A DNA stretch of 64,000 bases from Pseudomonas sp. RIT409 (GTDB taxonomy: Bacteria > Pseudomonadota > Gammaproteobacteria > Pseudomonadales > Pseudomonadaceae): contig NZ_QARE02000004.1 in the NCBI RefSeq assembly GCF_003052515.2, forward strand, positions 296,889-360,888, read 5' to 3'. The position numbers and the translations under genes are program-made. How positions within the stretch are numbered: the stretch's first letter is position 1; the number at the start of each line of letters is the position of its first letter. Positions 35,170-45,177 of this stretch are shown here, in pieces. The notes beneath the pieces were generated by a model, which worked only from the letters and a program-made list of their open reading frames with translations, ran no database searches and had not been told where the DNA came from.

Positions 35170-35550
35170 ATGAAAATCGACAAGCAGCAGGCCATCGCGC
35201 GCCGCAACGAGGAACTGGGCGGCGCGGTACTGGGCACCAACAACACCCATTTCGCGACGCTGGACCCCAAACGCAACATCTGGTGGTTTGACCTGCCTGT
35301 CAGCCGTCTGGCCATTGGTCAATACGAATGGCTGCACCTCCTGCTGCACACCCCAAGCACCGATGAGTTGATTCACCTGAAAGTCACGACCCGCTTCTTG
35401 CGCGAGCACATGGACGACGTAGTCATCCGCAACGAAGGCAAGCGCAAGTCGACGGTCAGCCTGGAGCTGTCGGCTGACAAGGATTCCTTCCTCAAGGACA
35501 TGCGTCCGAACGGCGCGCACCTGAGTTTCGCGGCGTTCGTCCAGAAGTGA
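35170..35550 (+). CDS. Conserved hypothetical protein
   Basis: 126 residues, soluble, with no signal peptide or membrane segment. The sequence mixes beta-strand-like stretches (NIWWFDLPVSRLAIGQYEWLHLLLHTP, STVSLELSADKDSFL) and no catalytic motif I recognise. AGGAACG precedes the ATG. It stands alone between csbD-like and cvfB-like genes. Confidence 0.75.
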   Translation: MKIDKQQAIARRNEELGGAVLGTNNTHFATLDPKRNIWWFDLPVSRLAIGQYEWLHLLLHTPSTDELIHLKVTTRFLREHMDDVVIRNEGKRKSTVSLELSADKDSFLKDMRPNGAHLSFAAFVQK

Positions 35551-35673
35551 TCGCCAAAAGGCGTTGATCGGGCTGGTACAGGCGCTCTGGTCAGCCAGCC
35601 GCGCCTGCCCGAAGCGACTTGCCCCCCTTCCTCCGACGGCGTCGCGCGGTCAGTCGAGCAGGCCTGTCGGGGT

Positions 35674-36510
35674 TCAGGCCAATTCGATCCGGTCAGCGTG
35701 AATCACGATCCGGCCCTGCTTGTACAACCCGCCGATGGCCTTCTTGAAGTTGCCTTTGCTGACGCCGAACAGGTTGCTGATCACCGTCGGATCACTCTTG
35801 TCGCTCACGGGCAGCACACCGTTGTGCTCGCGCAATTTGGCGAGAATCTGCTCGCTCAGCCCACTGGCCAGTTGCTCGCCCACCGGCTGCAGGCTCAGGC
35901 TGATCTTGCCGTCGCTGCGCAGTTCCTTGATGTAACCCTTTTCCTGCTTGCCAGGCCGCAGGAACTTGAACACTTCGTTCTTGTGGATCAGGCCCCAATG
36001 CGCGTGGTTGATGATTGCCTTGAAGCCCATCGCGGTTTCTTCCGCCACCAGCAAGTCGACCTCCTGGCCAACGGTGTAAGGGGGCGGGGTCTTGTCCAGG
36101 TAACGATCCAGGCGCGTCGTGGCGGTGATCCGGCGGCTGTGTCGATCCAGGTAAACATGCACCACACAGTAGTCACCGGCCTTGAGCGGGCGCTTTTCCT
36201 CCGAATAAGGCAGCAGCAAGTCCTTGGACAACCCCCAATCGAGGAAGATACCGATGCTGTTGACCTCCACCACCTTGAGGCTCGCGAACTGGCCAACCTG
36301 GACCTTGGGCTTTTCCGTGGTGGCAATCAGCTTGTCATCGCTGTCCAGGTACACGAAGACGTTCAACCAGTCTTCGTCTGCGCTGGGCACGTCCTTGGGA
36401 ATGTACCGATTCGGCAGCAGGATCTCGCCGTCCTGCCCCCCGTCCAGGTACAACCCGAAGTTCGTATGTTTCACCACTTGCAAGCTGTTGTAGCGCCCGA
36501 CTAAAGCCAT
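35674..36510 (-). CDS. CvfB/YitL-family S1-domain RNA-binding protein
   Basis: 278 residues with three tandem S1-like domains followed by a C-terminal winged helix. Domain 1 starts MALVGRYNSLQVVKHTNFGLYLDGG; domain 2 is VGQFASLKVVEVNSIGIFLDWG; domain 3 is VGQEVDLLVAEETAMGFKAIIN. The winged helix contains DPTVISNLFGVSKGNFKKAIGGLYKQGRI. This matches CvfB of staphylococci, an RNA-binding regulator. It is expected to bind RNA in the cytoplasm; its targets are unknown. Confidence 0.9.
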   Translation of the reverse strand: MALVGRYNSLQVVKHTNFGLYLDGGQDGEILLPNRYIPKDVPSADEDWLNVFVYLDSDDKLIATTEKPKVQVGQFASLKVVEVNSIGIFLDWGLSKDLLLPYSEEKRPLKAGDYCVVHVYLDRHSRRITATTRLDRYLDKTPPPYTVGQEVDLLVAEETAMGFKAIINHAHWGLIHKNEVFKFLRPGKQEKGYIKELRSDGKISLSLQPVGEQLASGLSEQILAKLREHNGVLPVSDKSDPTVISNLFGVSKGNFKKAIGGLYKQGRIVIHADRIELA

Positions 36511-36746
36511 ATCCCGATACCCTCATTGCGTGGCCGGCATTCTACCTGACTTTGGCGAAGGCTTGCGGAGGTGGCGATTCCCCGATCCTGCTGCATCCGG
36601 TTGAACGATTCGCTCTCGCCGAGCACAAAAGCTCTGCTTTACTGCCTTTTCATGGCCTGCGTTTCGTGGCCTGACGCAGCGACGTCGCGAACGAATCGAC
36701 AGTCTGTACGAGTCCTGATCACCGAATGCCTTTGCGGAAACCGGAT

Positions 36747-37232
36747 ATGAACAAATGGATGTTTTTCGGCGCCGTGCTCTTTATCGGGCTAGGCGGTTGC
36801 GCAAGCCATCGCTGCGACGTGTCCGCCGCAGGTAGCGAGTGCCGCAGTGACTATCTGCTGTATCAGAACGATATGCTGCAAGCGAAATGGATCATCAACG
36901 AACGGCGCCAAGCCAATTATGAGTTGGCCAGCGCGCTGCTGAACCGCGCAGCGCGTCAGGACAAGACCGGTGAGGCCGAGTTCTACCAAGCCATCCTGCT
37001 CATCCGCTCCAAGGCCGAAGACACGAAGGTCCATGAAAAGCTGCAGGATTCAGCCGATCATCAATACCCATTGGCCATCGCGCTGCTGGCGCAGCGGGCC
37101 GGTTCCGTGGACCAGGAAAAGGCCCGCGGCTACCGTGCGCAATACGACAAGCTTGATGTCGCCAAAAGCGGTTACCCGTCATTTCAGCAGGCATTGGTGG
37201 TGGTCAACGGGCTGATCGCACCGAACCCCTGA
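36747..37232 (+). CDS. Hypothetical lipoprotein with helical repeats
   Basis: 161 residues. Lipobox LGGC gives lipidation near Cys18. The mature part is helical (YELASALLNRAARQDKTGEAEFYQAILLIRSKAED, YPLAIALLAQRAGS), suggestive of TPR/Sel1-like repeats. The start at 36747 gives a compact signal peptide; 36726 would add seven residues. Function unknown. Confidence 0.75.
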   Translation: MNKWMFFGAVLFIGLGGCASHRCDVSAAGSECRSDYLLYQNDMLQAKWIINERRQANYELASALLNRAARQDKTGEAEFYQAILLIRSKAEDTKVHEKLQDSADHQYPLAIALLAQRAGSVDQEKARGYRAQYDKLDVAKSGYPSFQQALVVVNGLIAPNP

Positions 37233-37394
37233 TCGCGAAGTTCAATTTTTCTGCACCCAATCGACCAACGGTCGAAACCCCGGCCCGTTCAACGGTATGC
37301 TTGCGAGGCTCTAGCTCGCGGTTCTTATCGAGCCGTCAGGCATTTCGATACGACACCTTCGATCCACTCCTCTGAACCTGAAAAGGAGTGAAGC

Positions 37395-38138
37395 ATGGCT
37401 TATGCTCGCTATTTTCCGCACTGGACCGGTGCCGCGCTCGTTTGCACACTGCTTGCGCAACAGACGGCCCATGCTCAGGTCTTGGAGCGGCAGCTTGGGG
37501 ATTTCAGCCTCAAGGTCGGAACCACACCCAGTCGCACCATGGCCCAGGGCCTAGTCACACCCAGCACCGGTGATTCAAAGTTTCACGGTGGGCTGGACCT
37601 GACGCATGACAGCGGTTTCTATGTCGGCCAATGGTCGCCGAGTGCCGGTTTGGCGCCTGACACGACGTTGGAAGTCGACTCCTACCTGGGCTTCAAAAAG
37701 CCATTCGACAAGACGCTGGGTTACGAATTGGGCGTTATTCGCTACAGCTACCCCAACACCAGCCAGATCGACAGTCATGAGCTGTATGCCGGTTTCCGGA
37801 TCTTCGACAGCCGCATCGGCACGGCCTTCAGCACCGATGCAGGGCGCCAGGACAGCACGCTGTTTCTCGATCTGGGTGGGCTGCCACTGCTGGGCGTAGA
37901 CCTGCGCATGCAGTACGGCAATCATCAACTCGATACGCCGACCGCCATCGACGGCGGTGGCCTGATCAGCACCTACAACGACTGGTCGTTCAACATTTCC
38001 CGTCCGTGGCTGGGAATGGACATGAACCTGATGTACAGCGGCTCGAGCCTGACCGGCGCCGACTGCAGCGCGTACAGCGGCCACAACAGTCAGTGCGAAA
38101 GCACCGTAACGCTGAAGCTGGTGCGCTCGCTGTTCTGA
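37395..38138 (+). CDS. TorF/Gcw_chp (TIGR02001-type) outer-membrane protein
   Basis: 247 residues: a signal peptide (ending in AHAQ near residue 27) and a beta-rich body with alternating aromatic strands (SGFYVGQWSPSAG, YELGVIRYSYPNTSQIDSHELYAGFRI, DWSFNISRPWLGMDMNLMYSG) ending LVRSLF, a barrel-like terminal Phe. This fits the TIGR02001 family, often of unknown function. AAAGGAG precedes the ATG. The next gene (lipoprotein) begins 63 bp on, in the same direction. Confidence 0.75.
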   Translation: MAYARYFPHWTGAALVCTLLAQQTAHAQVLERQLGDFSLKVGTTPSRTMAQGLVTPSTGDSKFHGGLDLTHDSGFYVGQWSPSAGLAPDTTLEVDSYLGFKKPFDKTLGYELGVIRYSYPNTSQIDSHELYAGFRIFDSRIGTAFSTDAGRQDSTLFLDLGGLPLLGVDLRMQYGNHQLDTPTAIDGGGLISTYNDWSFNISRPWLGMDMNLMYSGSSLTGADCSAYSGHNSQCESTVTLKLVRSLF

Positions 38139-38201
38139 TCGGCTGAACCGGTGGCGCCTGACCGGCTCTATAGCTGGGAGACGAACCGGCAAGGAGCTGT
38201 C

Positions 38202-39074
38202 ATGCGCATCGTTTTCAAGACCTGGGTTTCGTTGTGGCTGAGCCTGTTCCTCGTTACAGGATGCAGTCAGATAGGTCTGACTTACCGGCATCTGGATTTC
38301 ATCATCCCCTGGTCGCTCAATGACTATCTGGACATGAATGCCACCCAGAAGGACTGGCTGGATGAGCGCCTCAAGGAGCACCTGAACTGGCACTGCACCA
38401 CGCAAATCCCTGGCTACCTGAGCTGGTTGGATCGCTTGCAGACGATGGTGCAGACCGGGCAGGTCAACGAAGAGCAACTTCGCGCCCGCACCGCCGAAGC
38501 GCGCGAGGCGATCGCAACCATCTCCCGCGAAATCACCCCAACGGCCGTTGACCTGCTGCGTCAACTCAACGACCAGCAAGTGGCCGAGATGCAAGCGGCT
38601 TTCGCCAAGGACTTGCGCAAGCACGAGGCGGACTACGTCGATCAGCCTTTGGCTCAACAGATCGGCGAACGCGCACAGCGCATGGAGAAGCGCCTGAGCC
38701 CCTGGATCGGCAAACTCAGCACAGCGCAGCGAGATCGCGTGATGCAGTGGTCCGCATCGCTGGGCGAACAGAACCGCATCTGGATCGACAACCGTGCACA
38801 CTGGCAGGCGCTGCTGGTTGCGGCGGTCAAACAGCGCAACGCCCCGGGCTTCGATCAGAAAATCGCGAAACTGCTGCAGGACCGTGAGACCTTCTGGACG
38901 CCTGAGTACCGGGCAGCCTATGACCATACCGAGCAAGCGGCGATTGCCTTGATCACGGACTTGATGGCCCAGAGCTCACCGGCACAACGGCAGAAGCTGG
39001 TGGAAAAAATGGCGGACGTGCGAGGGGATTTCAACGACTTGGGCTGCCTGAAAGGGAGCAGGAAAGCATCGTGA
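38202..39074 (+). CDS. DUF6279-like lipoprotein
   Basis: 290 residues with lipobox VTGC (lipidation near Cys21). It has a long helical mature part: the conserved-looking start IGLTYRHLDFIIPWSLNDYLDMNATQKDWLDERLKEHLNWH and several predicted coiled segments. AAGGAGC precedes ATG 38202; an upstream in-frame start at 38151 would spoil the signal peptide. Function unknown; probably attached to the outer membrane facing the periplasm. Confidence 0.8.
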   Translation: MRIVFKTWVSLWLSLFLVTGCSQIGLTYRHLDFIIPWSLNDYLDMNATQKDWLDERLKEHLNWHCTTQIPGYLSWLDRLQTMVQTGQVNEEQLRARTAEAREAIATISREITPTAVDLLRQLNDQQVAEMQAAFAKDLRKHEADYVDQPLAQQIGERAQRMEKRLSPWIGKLSTAQRDRVMQWSASLGEQNRIWIDNRAHWQALLVAAVKQRNAPGFDQKIAKLLQDRETFWTPEYRAAYDHTEQAAIALITDLMAQSSPAQRQKLVEKMADVRGDFNDLGCLKGSRKAS

Positions 39075-39090
39075 AGGATTGCTCTATCTA

Positions 39091-39125
39091 GCCCCCCTGG
39101 CAGCCTCGCGGACCTGCCAGGGGGC
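39091..39125. terminator. Hairpin between convergent genes
   Basis: GCCCCCCTGGCAG (39091-39103) pairs over 12 bp with CTGCCAGGGGGC (39114-39125). It lies between the lipoprotein stop and the DUF2513-like stop, and there is no T-tract. Confidence 0.6.
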
Positions 39126-39144
39126 TCGAATCGCTGGCCCGACC

Positions 39145-39552
39145 TTAGATGGCGCCGGGGGCGGCCTGCGGCTTGGAAGACACTCGGTCAAAGGTTTCAG
39201 GGTCCAGCGCATCAGCTTGTTCATCGAGCAACTGACGTGGGGGCGCATTGCCGGGAATACTGCTGTCGATCATCGCCAACAGGCTCGATCCACGGGGAGT
39301 GAGGACAAAGTTTTCCCCATTGCCGCCCTCCTCTTCAGGCCGTGATTCTATGAACTCTCGCTTCAACAGCAACGCTTCGAGGTCGGCTGCCTGCATTTTC
39401 AACGCATCCAGGTCGCCAGTGTCCTGACCGGCAGCCGCTCTGGCAGCAGCGTGTTCCTCGGCGTATTTGCGCGGCGCAAAAGGCTTGCCAGCGCTGTTTT
39501 GCACTTCATGCAGCAAGCGCTCGATCAGGTCCCAATCGTACGTGTCAGCCAT
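39145..39552 (-). CDS. Small DUF2513-like protein, possible regulator
   Basis: 135 residues. WDLIERLLHEVQN at the start, then LEALLLKREFIES and NFVLTPRGSSLLAMID, resembles the winged-helix-like layout of DUF2513 proteins, which often sit in mobile regions; the match is by pattern only. AGGAGGTTCAG precedes ATG 39552, so the longer upstream frame (to 39906) is rejected. Divergent from the small exported protein at 39727. No membrane segment. Confidence 0.65.
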   Translation of the reverse strand: MADTYDWDLIERLLHEVQNSAGKPFAPRKYAEEHAAARAAAGQDTGDLDALKMQAADLEALLLKREFIESRPEEEGGNGENFVLTPRGSSLLAMIDSSIPGNAPPRQLLDEQADALDPETFDRVSSKPQAAPGAI

Positions 39553-39726
39553 GTCTGAACCTCCTAACGGTGGTTGCCCGTGACGTCCGGTCAGCGGGTC
39601 AGGTATCCAGCATTGCGACCCAACGCGCTCAGGGCCGTTCCAGCGAAGCGCCCAACGGTCACAGGGTGAACTTTTGCTGACACGGCCCTCTCCACTCCAG
39701 TAAGCCCGCCAATGACGGAGGCCGTC

Positions 39727-40002
39727 ATGAAAACCCTGACAAGTATCGCTGGCGCGATGACCCTGCTGACGGTGGCGTCTGCCTGGGCCTGCACGCCTGA
39801 GGAGGCGCAAGCCAAACGCGAGCAACTGGCGCAGGAAGTCCACCGGCTGACCCAGCAAAGTCCGGAAAAGGCCAAGGAATTGAATCAGGAAATCAAGGAC
39901 ATGCAACTGGAGACCTCGGCCAGGGAAGTGCCGGACAAGTGCCAGTTGATCGATCAGCGATTGAAGGAGATGGATGAAGCGGGGAAGAAAGCCGACGGGT
40001 AG
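39727..40002 (+). CDS. Small exported helical protein
   Basis: 91 residues: signal peptide (MTLLTVASAWA, cleavage near residue 21) and a charged helical mature part with two cysteines (ACTPEEAQ, DKCQLIDQ) that could form a disulfide. GGAGG precedes ATG 39727. Its stop codon lies within a 13-bp tandem duplication (39998-40023). Function unknown; periplasmic. Confidence 0.75.
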   Translation: MKTLTSIAGAMTLLTVASAWACTPEEAQAKREQLAQEVHRLTQQSPEKAKELNQEIKDMQLETSAREVPDKCQLIDQRLKEMDEAGKKADG

Positions 40003-40023
40003 ACACCTGGGGTAGACACCTGG
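39998..40023. repeat. 13-bp tandem duplication GGTAGACACCTGG across a stop codon
   Basis: Two perfect, adjacent 13-mers at 39998-40010 and 40011-40023. The TAG stop of the small exported protein is within the first copy. Confidence 0.9.
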
Positions 40024-40177
40024 GATCGATGCCTACTCCGGCCTGCGCGCACTGGACGCATTCGCTCACGGTAGAAGGGGCGAAACAGCGCGCGCCCCAA
40101 GCCAAGCATGGCATCAACGTAATGGGAGGCGTCCACTAAGACGGCATCCCGCGCCCAAGGCTGCCCCCCCTTAAGCG

Positions 40178-41518
<1,341 letters not shown>

Positions 41519-41694
41519 GGGTGGTACCTCGACGGGATGCAAAAAAACAGTCGCATAGGTTACCGGTTTAAGCCGCATTCGCCGAGTTTCTTTAGCTCAA
41601 CGGGGCTAATTTGTTTCTGGATCTTCCCATTGCTGCGCCGCAGCCATCACCAATGGTCTAATCGCGCCTTTTTTCTTCAGGAGAACTTGCGCCC

Positions 41695-42948
41695 ATGGAC
41701 ACCTCATCTCTCTGGCTGCGCGTCCAGGAACTCTGGAACGTGCTCGAACATCAACCCATGCTGCGCACGGGCATGGGTCTGCTGGTGCTGCTGATTACCG
41801 CACTGGCGATGGGCCGTCTGATGCGTTTCGTCATCCTGTACACCATGAAGGCCTTGGGCCGCCAACCGGCGTTGTTCTGGATCAACGATTTTCTGCATAA
41901 CAAGGTCTTTCACCGTCTGGCGCAGGTGACGCCTTCCGTGGTCATCCAGTTCGGCCTGAACCTGGTTCCCGACCTCAGCGCCACCACGGCCCATGTCTTG
42001 AGCAACGTGGCCCTGGCCTTCACCATTCTGTTCCTGATGCTGACCGTCGGGGCGTTGCTCAATGCCCTTCTGGACCTCTACGCCCGCACCGAACATGCAC
42101 GCACCCGCTCGATCAAGGGGTATGTGCAACTGGCGAAGATGATTCTCTATGTCTTCGCCGCCATCATCATTGTCGCCACGCTCATCGACCGTTCCCCGCT
42201 GTTGCTGCTGTCCGGGCTCGGCGCGATGTCGGCGGTAATCCTGCTGGTCTATAAGGACACCCTGCTGTCCTTCGTGGCCAGCGTTCAACTGACCAGCAAC
42301 GACATGCTGCGCGTGGGCGACTGGATCGAAATGCCACAGGTAGGGGCAGACGGCGATGTGGTGGACATCACGCTGCACACCGTCAAGGTGCAGAATTTCG
42401 ACAAGACCATCGTCTCCATCCCCACCTGGCGCCTGATGTCCGAATCGTTCAAGAACTGGCGTGGCATGCAGCAGGCCGGAGGTCGCCGGATAAAGCGCAG
42501 CCTCTACATCGACGCCAGTGGTGTGCGTTTCGTGGCAGATGCCGAAGAGCAGAGGCTCACGCAAGTGCGCCTGCTCACCGACTACATGGGCCGCAAGAAG
42601 GCCGAACTGAACGCCTGGAACGAGGCCCAGGGCAACGTCGCCGAGCTGTCTGCCAACCGCCGTCGCATGACCAACATCGGCACGTTCCGCGCGTACGCCC
42701 TGGCCTACCTGAAAAGCCACCCGGACATTCATCCAGACATGACCTGCATGGTTCGCCAGATGGAAGCCACCGCCCAAGGCGTGCCGCTGGAAATCTACTG
42801 CTTTACTCGCACCACCAGTTGGGCGGATTACGAGCGGATTCAGGGGGACATCTTCGATTACTTGCTGGCCATCCTGCCGAAATTCGGTCTGAGCCTTTAC
42901 CAACAACCGAGCGGGTCAGACATGAGGGTCGGTTTGGCTGTGCGCTGA
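41695..42948 (+). CDS. Mechanosensitive channel of the MscS family, YbdG-like
   Basis: 417 residues, close to the 415 of YbdG. Five N-terminal hydrophobic segments (about 22-45, 75-95, 100-125, 150-170, 175-200) lead into the MscS pore and beta domain (GLGAMSAVILLVYKDTLLSFVASVQLTSNDMLRVGDWIEMP, ADGDVVDITLHTVKVQNFDKTIVSIPTWRL). The YbdG-specific insert after the beta domain (residues 250-330) is present. It is an inner-membrane osmotic safety valve. It is followed by a bidirectional terminator. Confidence 0.9.
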   Translation: MDTSSLWLRVQELWNVLEHQPMLRTGMGLLVLLITALAMGRLMRFVILYTMKALGRQPALFWINDFLHNKVFHRLAQVTPSVVIQFGLNLVPDLSATTAHVLSNVALAFTILFLMLTVGALLNALLDLYARTEHARTRSIKGYVQLAKMILYVFAAIIIVATLIDRSPLLLLSGLGAMSAVILLVYKDTLLSFVASVQLTSNDMLRVGDWIEMPQVGADGDVVDITLHTVKVQNFDKTIVSIPTWRLMSESFKNWRGMQQAGGRRIKRSLYIDASGVRFVADAEEQRLTQVRLLTDYMGRKKAELNAWNEAQGNVAELSANRRRMTNIGTFRAYALAYLKSHPDIHPDMTCMVRQMEATAQGVPLEIYCFTRTTSWADYERIQGDIFDYLLAILPKFGLSLYQQPSGSDMRVGLAVR

Positions 42949-43069
42949 ACGATGTGCTCGCCACACTATTGAAAACCGTTGTCGCGCATATAGCGCGTCA
43001 CATCGACTCATCATAAAGCACCGCTATCGCCTCAATTAAGTACGTTGATTCATTAATTAAGCAACCATA

Positions 43070-43095
43070 AAAAACCCGGCTACTGCCGGGTTTTT
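43070..43095. terminator. Bidirectional terminator
   Basis: A 11-bp perfect inverted repeat, AAAAACCCGGC (43070-43080) and GCCGGGTTTTT (43085-43095) with a 4-nt loop. It serves the channel gene (rightward) and the small gene at 43133 (leftward). Confidence 0.92.
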
Positions 43096-43132
43096 AGGTG
43101 AAGTTCAGACGTATCCGAAAGAGCGCCTTGAC

Positions 43133-43366
43133 TCAGTAGCGCTGATAGGTCGAACCGAACTCTTTACGATTCTCCGCAACGATCACAGTGCTAGAGGCCT
43201 TGCTATCAAAGGGTTTAACCGCATCTTTGCTGGCCAGCTTGCTGTCCAGAACACTGGCGCTGGAGCTGTCGACGATGGCGCGCTGGTAGGTTTTCTCAGG
43301 GCTGGCGAAAGCCGAGCCTGCCGCGAGGATGGAAAGTGCGAAGCCGAATGCGATGGACTTTTTCAT
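43133..43366 (-). CDS. Small exported DUF-type protein
   Basis: 77 residues with a signal peptide (FALSILAAGSAFA, cleavage near residue 21) and a Ser/Lys-rich mature part (VDSSSASVLDSKLASKDAVKPFDSKAS). It is similar in style to other small Pseudomonas envelope proteins of unknown function; the ends PEKTYQRAIVDSSS and GSTYQRY share YQR. GGAGATC precedes the ATG. Confidence 0.75.
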   Translation of the reverse strand: MKKSIAFGFALSILAAGSAFASPEKTYQRAIVDSSSASVLDSKLASKDAVKPFDSKASSTVIVAENRKEFGSTYQRY

Positions 43367-43540
43367 GATCTTGATCTCCGGTAAGCCAGTAAGTTTCAAA
43401 GTTGAGTTTCGATGTAAGCGGGTTAGTTCGTTTCGTTGGGGCCAATTTATTCGGTCGGCCCTTACATGAAAAACCAAGCGTGCAGATATCGAACATCAAC
43501 TCCAATGATGTAAAGCACTAGAGCCTCTAGACCAACGCTT

Positions 43541-44407
43541 TCAAGCGTTCGGCGTGCGCGAGGTCAAGCTGAACTGGCTGATCCATACCGACGAAATGAT
43601 CACCAGGCCGCCAAAAAACAGCTTGGTCAAATCCTCTTCCTGCCCCCAGATCAGCAGGTTGATCAGCAAACCGACCGGTACGTGAAGGTTATTCATCACC
43701 GCAAGGGTGGCCCCATTGACCAGGCAAGCGCCTTTGTTCCACCAGTACATGCCGAGCGCGGTCGAACACAGGCCCAGAAACAGCAATACGCCCCACTGCT
43801 GGGGCCCATCGGGCAGATGCTGCGCGTTACCGAACATCAGAAACGCTGGTAAGGCCACGGCCAGCGCACCCAGGTAGAAGTAGCCGAAGCGTCGGTAATG
43901 CGGCAGGTCGCTTGGGTGCCGTGCCACCAGATGCTTGTACAGCACCTGCCCTGCCGCATAGGTGAAATTCGCCACTTGCAGCAACAGGAAACCGCCGAGG
44001 AAGTGCGCATCGACGCGGTCGTAGCGAATGATCACGGCGCCCAACACCGCAACCATGGCCGCGAGCAGGCCCCAGCGGTTGAACCGCCGGTTCAGCGCAT
44101 CTTCGATCAGGGTGACATGCAGCGGCGTGAGGATGGTGAACAGCAACACTTCCGGCACGCTCAGCACGCGGAAGCTCAAGTACAGGCAGACATAGGTGAC
44201 GCCAAATTGCAGCGCGCCGATCAACAGCATGCCGCGCAGGAAGGCGGGTTCGACTTGACGCCAACGGGTCAAGGGAAGAAAAACCAGCCCGGCCAGCAGG
44301 ACGCGAATCAATACGGCGAAATAACTGTCGACGTGCCCTGCCAGGTAAACCCCGATCAAGCTGAATGAAAATGCCTGGATCAATGTGACAAACAGTAAAT
44401 AGCCCAT
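43541..44407 (-). CDS. EamA-family (DMT) permease
   Basis: A 288-residue inner-membrane protein with about ten hydrophobic helices in two EamA repeats (first around residues 5-130, second around 145-280). Family members export amino acids or other small metabolites by exchange; no substrate can be read. GAGGCGACC precedes the ATG. The gene points left. Confidence 0.88.
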   Translation of the reverse strand: MGYLLFVTLIQAFSFSLIGVYLAGHVDSYFAVLIRVLLAGLVFLPLTRWRQVEPAFLRGMLLIGALQFGVTYVCLYLSFRVLSVPEVLLFTILTPLHVTLIEDALNRRFNRWGLLAAMVAVLGAVIIRYDRVDAHFLGGFLLLQVANFTYAAGQVLYKHLVARHPSDLPHYRRFGYFYLGALAVALPAFLMFGNAQHLPDGPQQWGVLLFLGLCSTALGMYWWNKGACLVNGATLAVMNNLHVPVGLLINLLIWGQEEDLTKLFFGGLVIISSVWISQFSLTSRTPNA

Positions 44408-44812
44408 GGTCGCCTCGTTTCGAAGGCCGCGACCTTAGCGGTTTCAGGCTGCCCCGTTCAAGCATTCTCCAGGCAATAAAAAACCCGATCGTCCGACGCT
44501 ATCAGGCGCGGTGATCGGGCGACGTACTCAGGAGCGGTTCGAGTACCAAAGGAGTCGATGAACACAGGAAGCATCCCTCGCGGGAATTAACGGACCATTA
44601 AGCCTTCCGCTCGCGCTAGAACGAGCGGTAGCTTTCGAGGGCGAACCTGTAAGGCACAAGGGCGCGTGCAACGGATGGAGCGCCGTTGCGGCAATGGAAG
44701 CGAGACTAGCGATAAGGTATTCGATGAAAAAGCACAAAAATTTGCTACTAAATATCTAATAATTTGTTTTAGTCACCAGACGCCTCTAGGCTCTTCGTCA
44801 GTACAGCGGTGC
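44408..44812 (-). ncRNA. 405-bp gap with a leftward terminator; candidate sRNA or long 3' UTR
   Basis: No convincing gene is present, yet a good terminator (44478-44519) points left and perfect 7-bp hairpins lie at 44607-44628 (CCGCTCG/CGAGCGG) and 44668-44689 (GCAACGG/CCGTTGC). The region could be the 3' end of the 44813 gene's transcript or an independent RNA. No match to a known Pseudomonas sRNA was recognised. Confidence 0.35.
44478..44519 (-). terminator. Rho-independent terminator (leftward)
   Basis: On the minus strand CCCGATC ... GATCGGG (arms 44513-44519 and 44484-44490) is followed by TTTTTT. The enclosed sequence can pair further (GCGCCTGATAGCG-like). Confidence 0.8.
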
Positions 44813-45127
44813 TCACTGTGGGTCGCAGGTCAATTTGATGCGCAATTTGACAATCTCGCGACTGAACTTGACGGTAACGTTGGCACTGCTTTTTGGCGCG
44901 AGCTGAACGCGCCGGGTCCGGGGAGCCTCGGGGCCGTTGCTGAATACCGCCGTGCACTTGGCGGGTACATCGCCATAGTTATTGATGGTGACGGTGCCGA
45001 TGTCATACGCGGTGTCATGGCTGGTGTAATCGATTTGCACACCGTTGATGTGCTTTTCCACGTCAATCGGGTAGGCAAATGCGCTTAACGGCAGCATCGC
45101 CAGCAGCACACAACAGATTTTTTTCAT
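44813..45127 (-). CDS. Small exported beta-sandwich-like protein, unknown function
   Basis: 104 residues with a signal peptide (MKKICCVLLAMLPLSAFA) and a mature part with an alternating strand pattern (NGVQIDYTSHDTAYDIGTVTINNYGDVPAKCTAVF, RRVQLAPKSSANVTVKF) and two cysteines (AKCTAVF, LTCDPQ), possibly a small immunoglobulin-like fold. Nothing resembles an enzyme. It is divergent from the LysR gene across 50 bp, so that regulator may control it. Confidence 0.75.
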   Translation of the reverse strand: MKKICCVLLAMLPLSAFAYPIDVEKHINGVQIDYTSHDTAYDIGTVTINNYGDVPAKCTAVFSNGPEAPRTRRVQLAPKSSANVTVKFSREIVKLRIKLTCDPQ

Positions 45128-45177
45128 GCGGCAGTCTCCCAGAAAGATGGGCCAGCTTAGGACAGAAGGAACGAAAG

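Noticed and set aside
39553..39906. N-terminal extension of the DUF2513-like gene
   Set aside because: It overlaps the divergent small exported-protein gene, and a strong AGGAGG site supports the start at 39552.
44530..44545. GGTTCGAG, like a tRNA T-loop
   Set aside because: Flanking bases do not pair as a T-stem and no acceptor stem or anticodon arm can be built.
44528..44737. 69-residue frame on the minus strand in the gap before the EamA gene
   Set aside because: No ribosome-binding site and the only hydrophobic part is short; the hairpins suggest RNA structure rather than coding.
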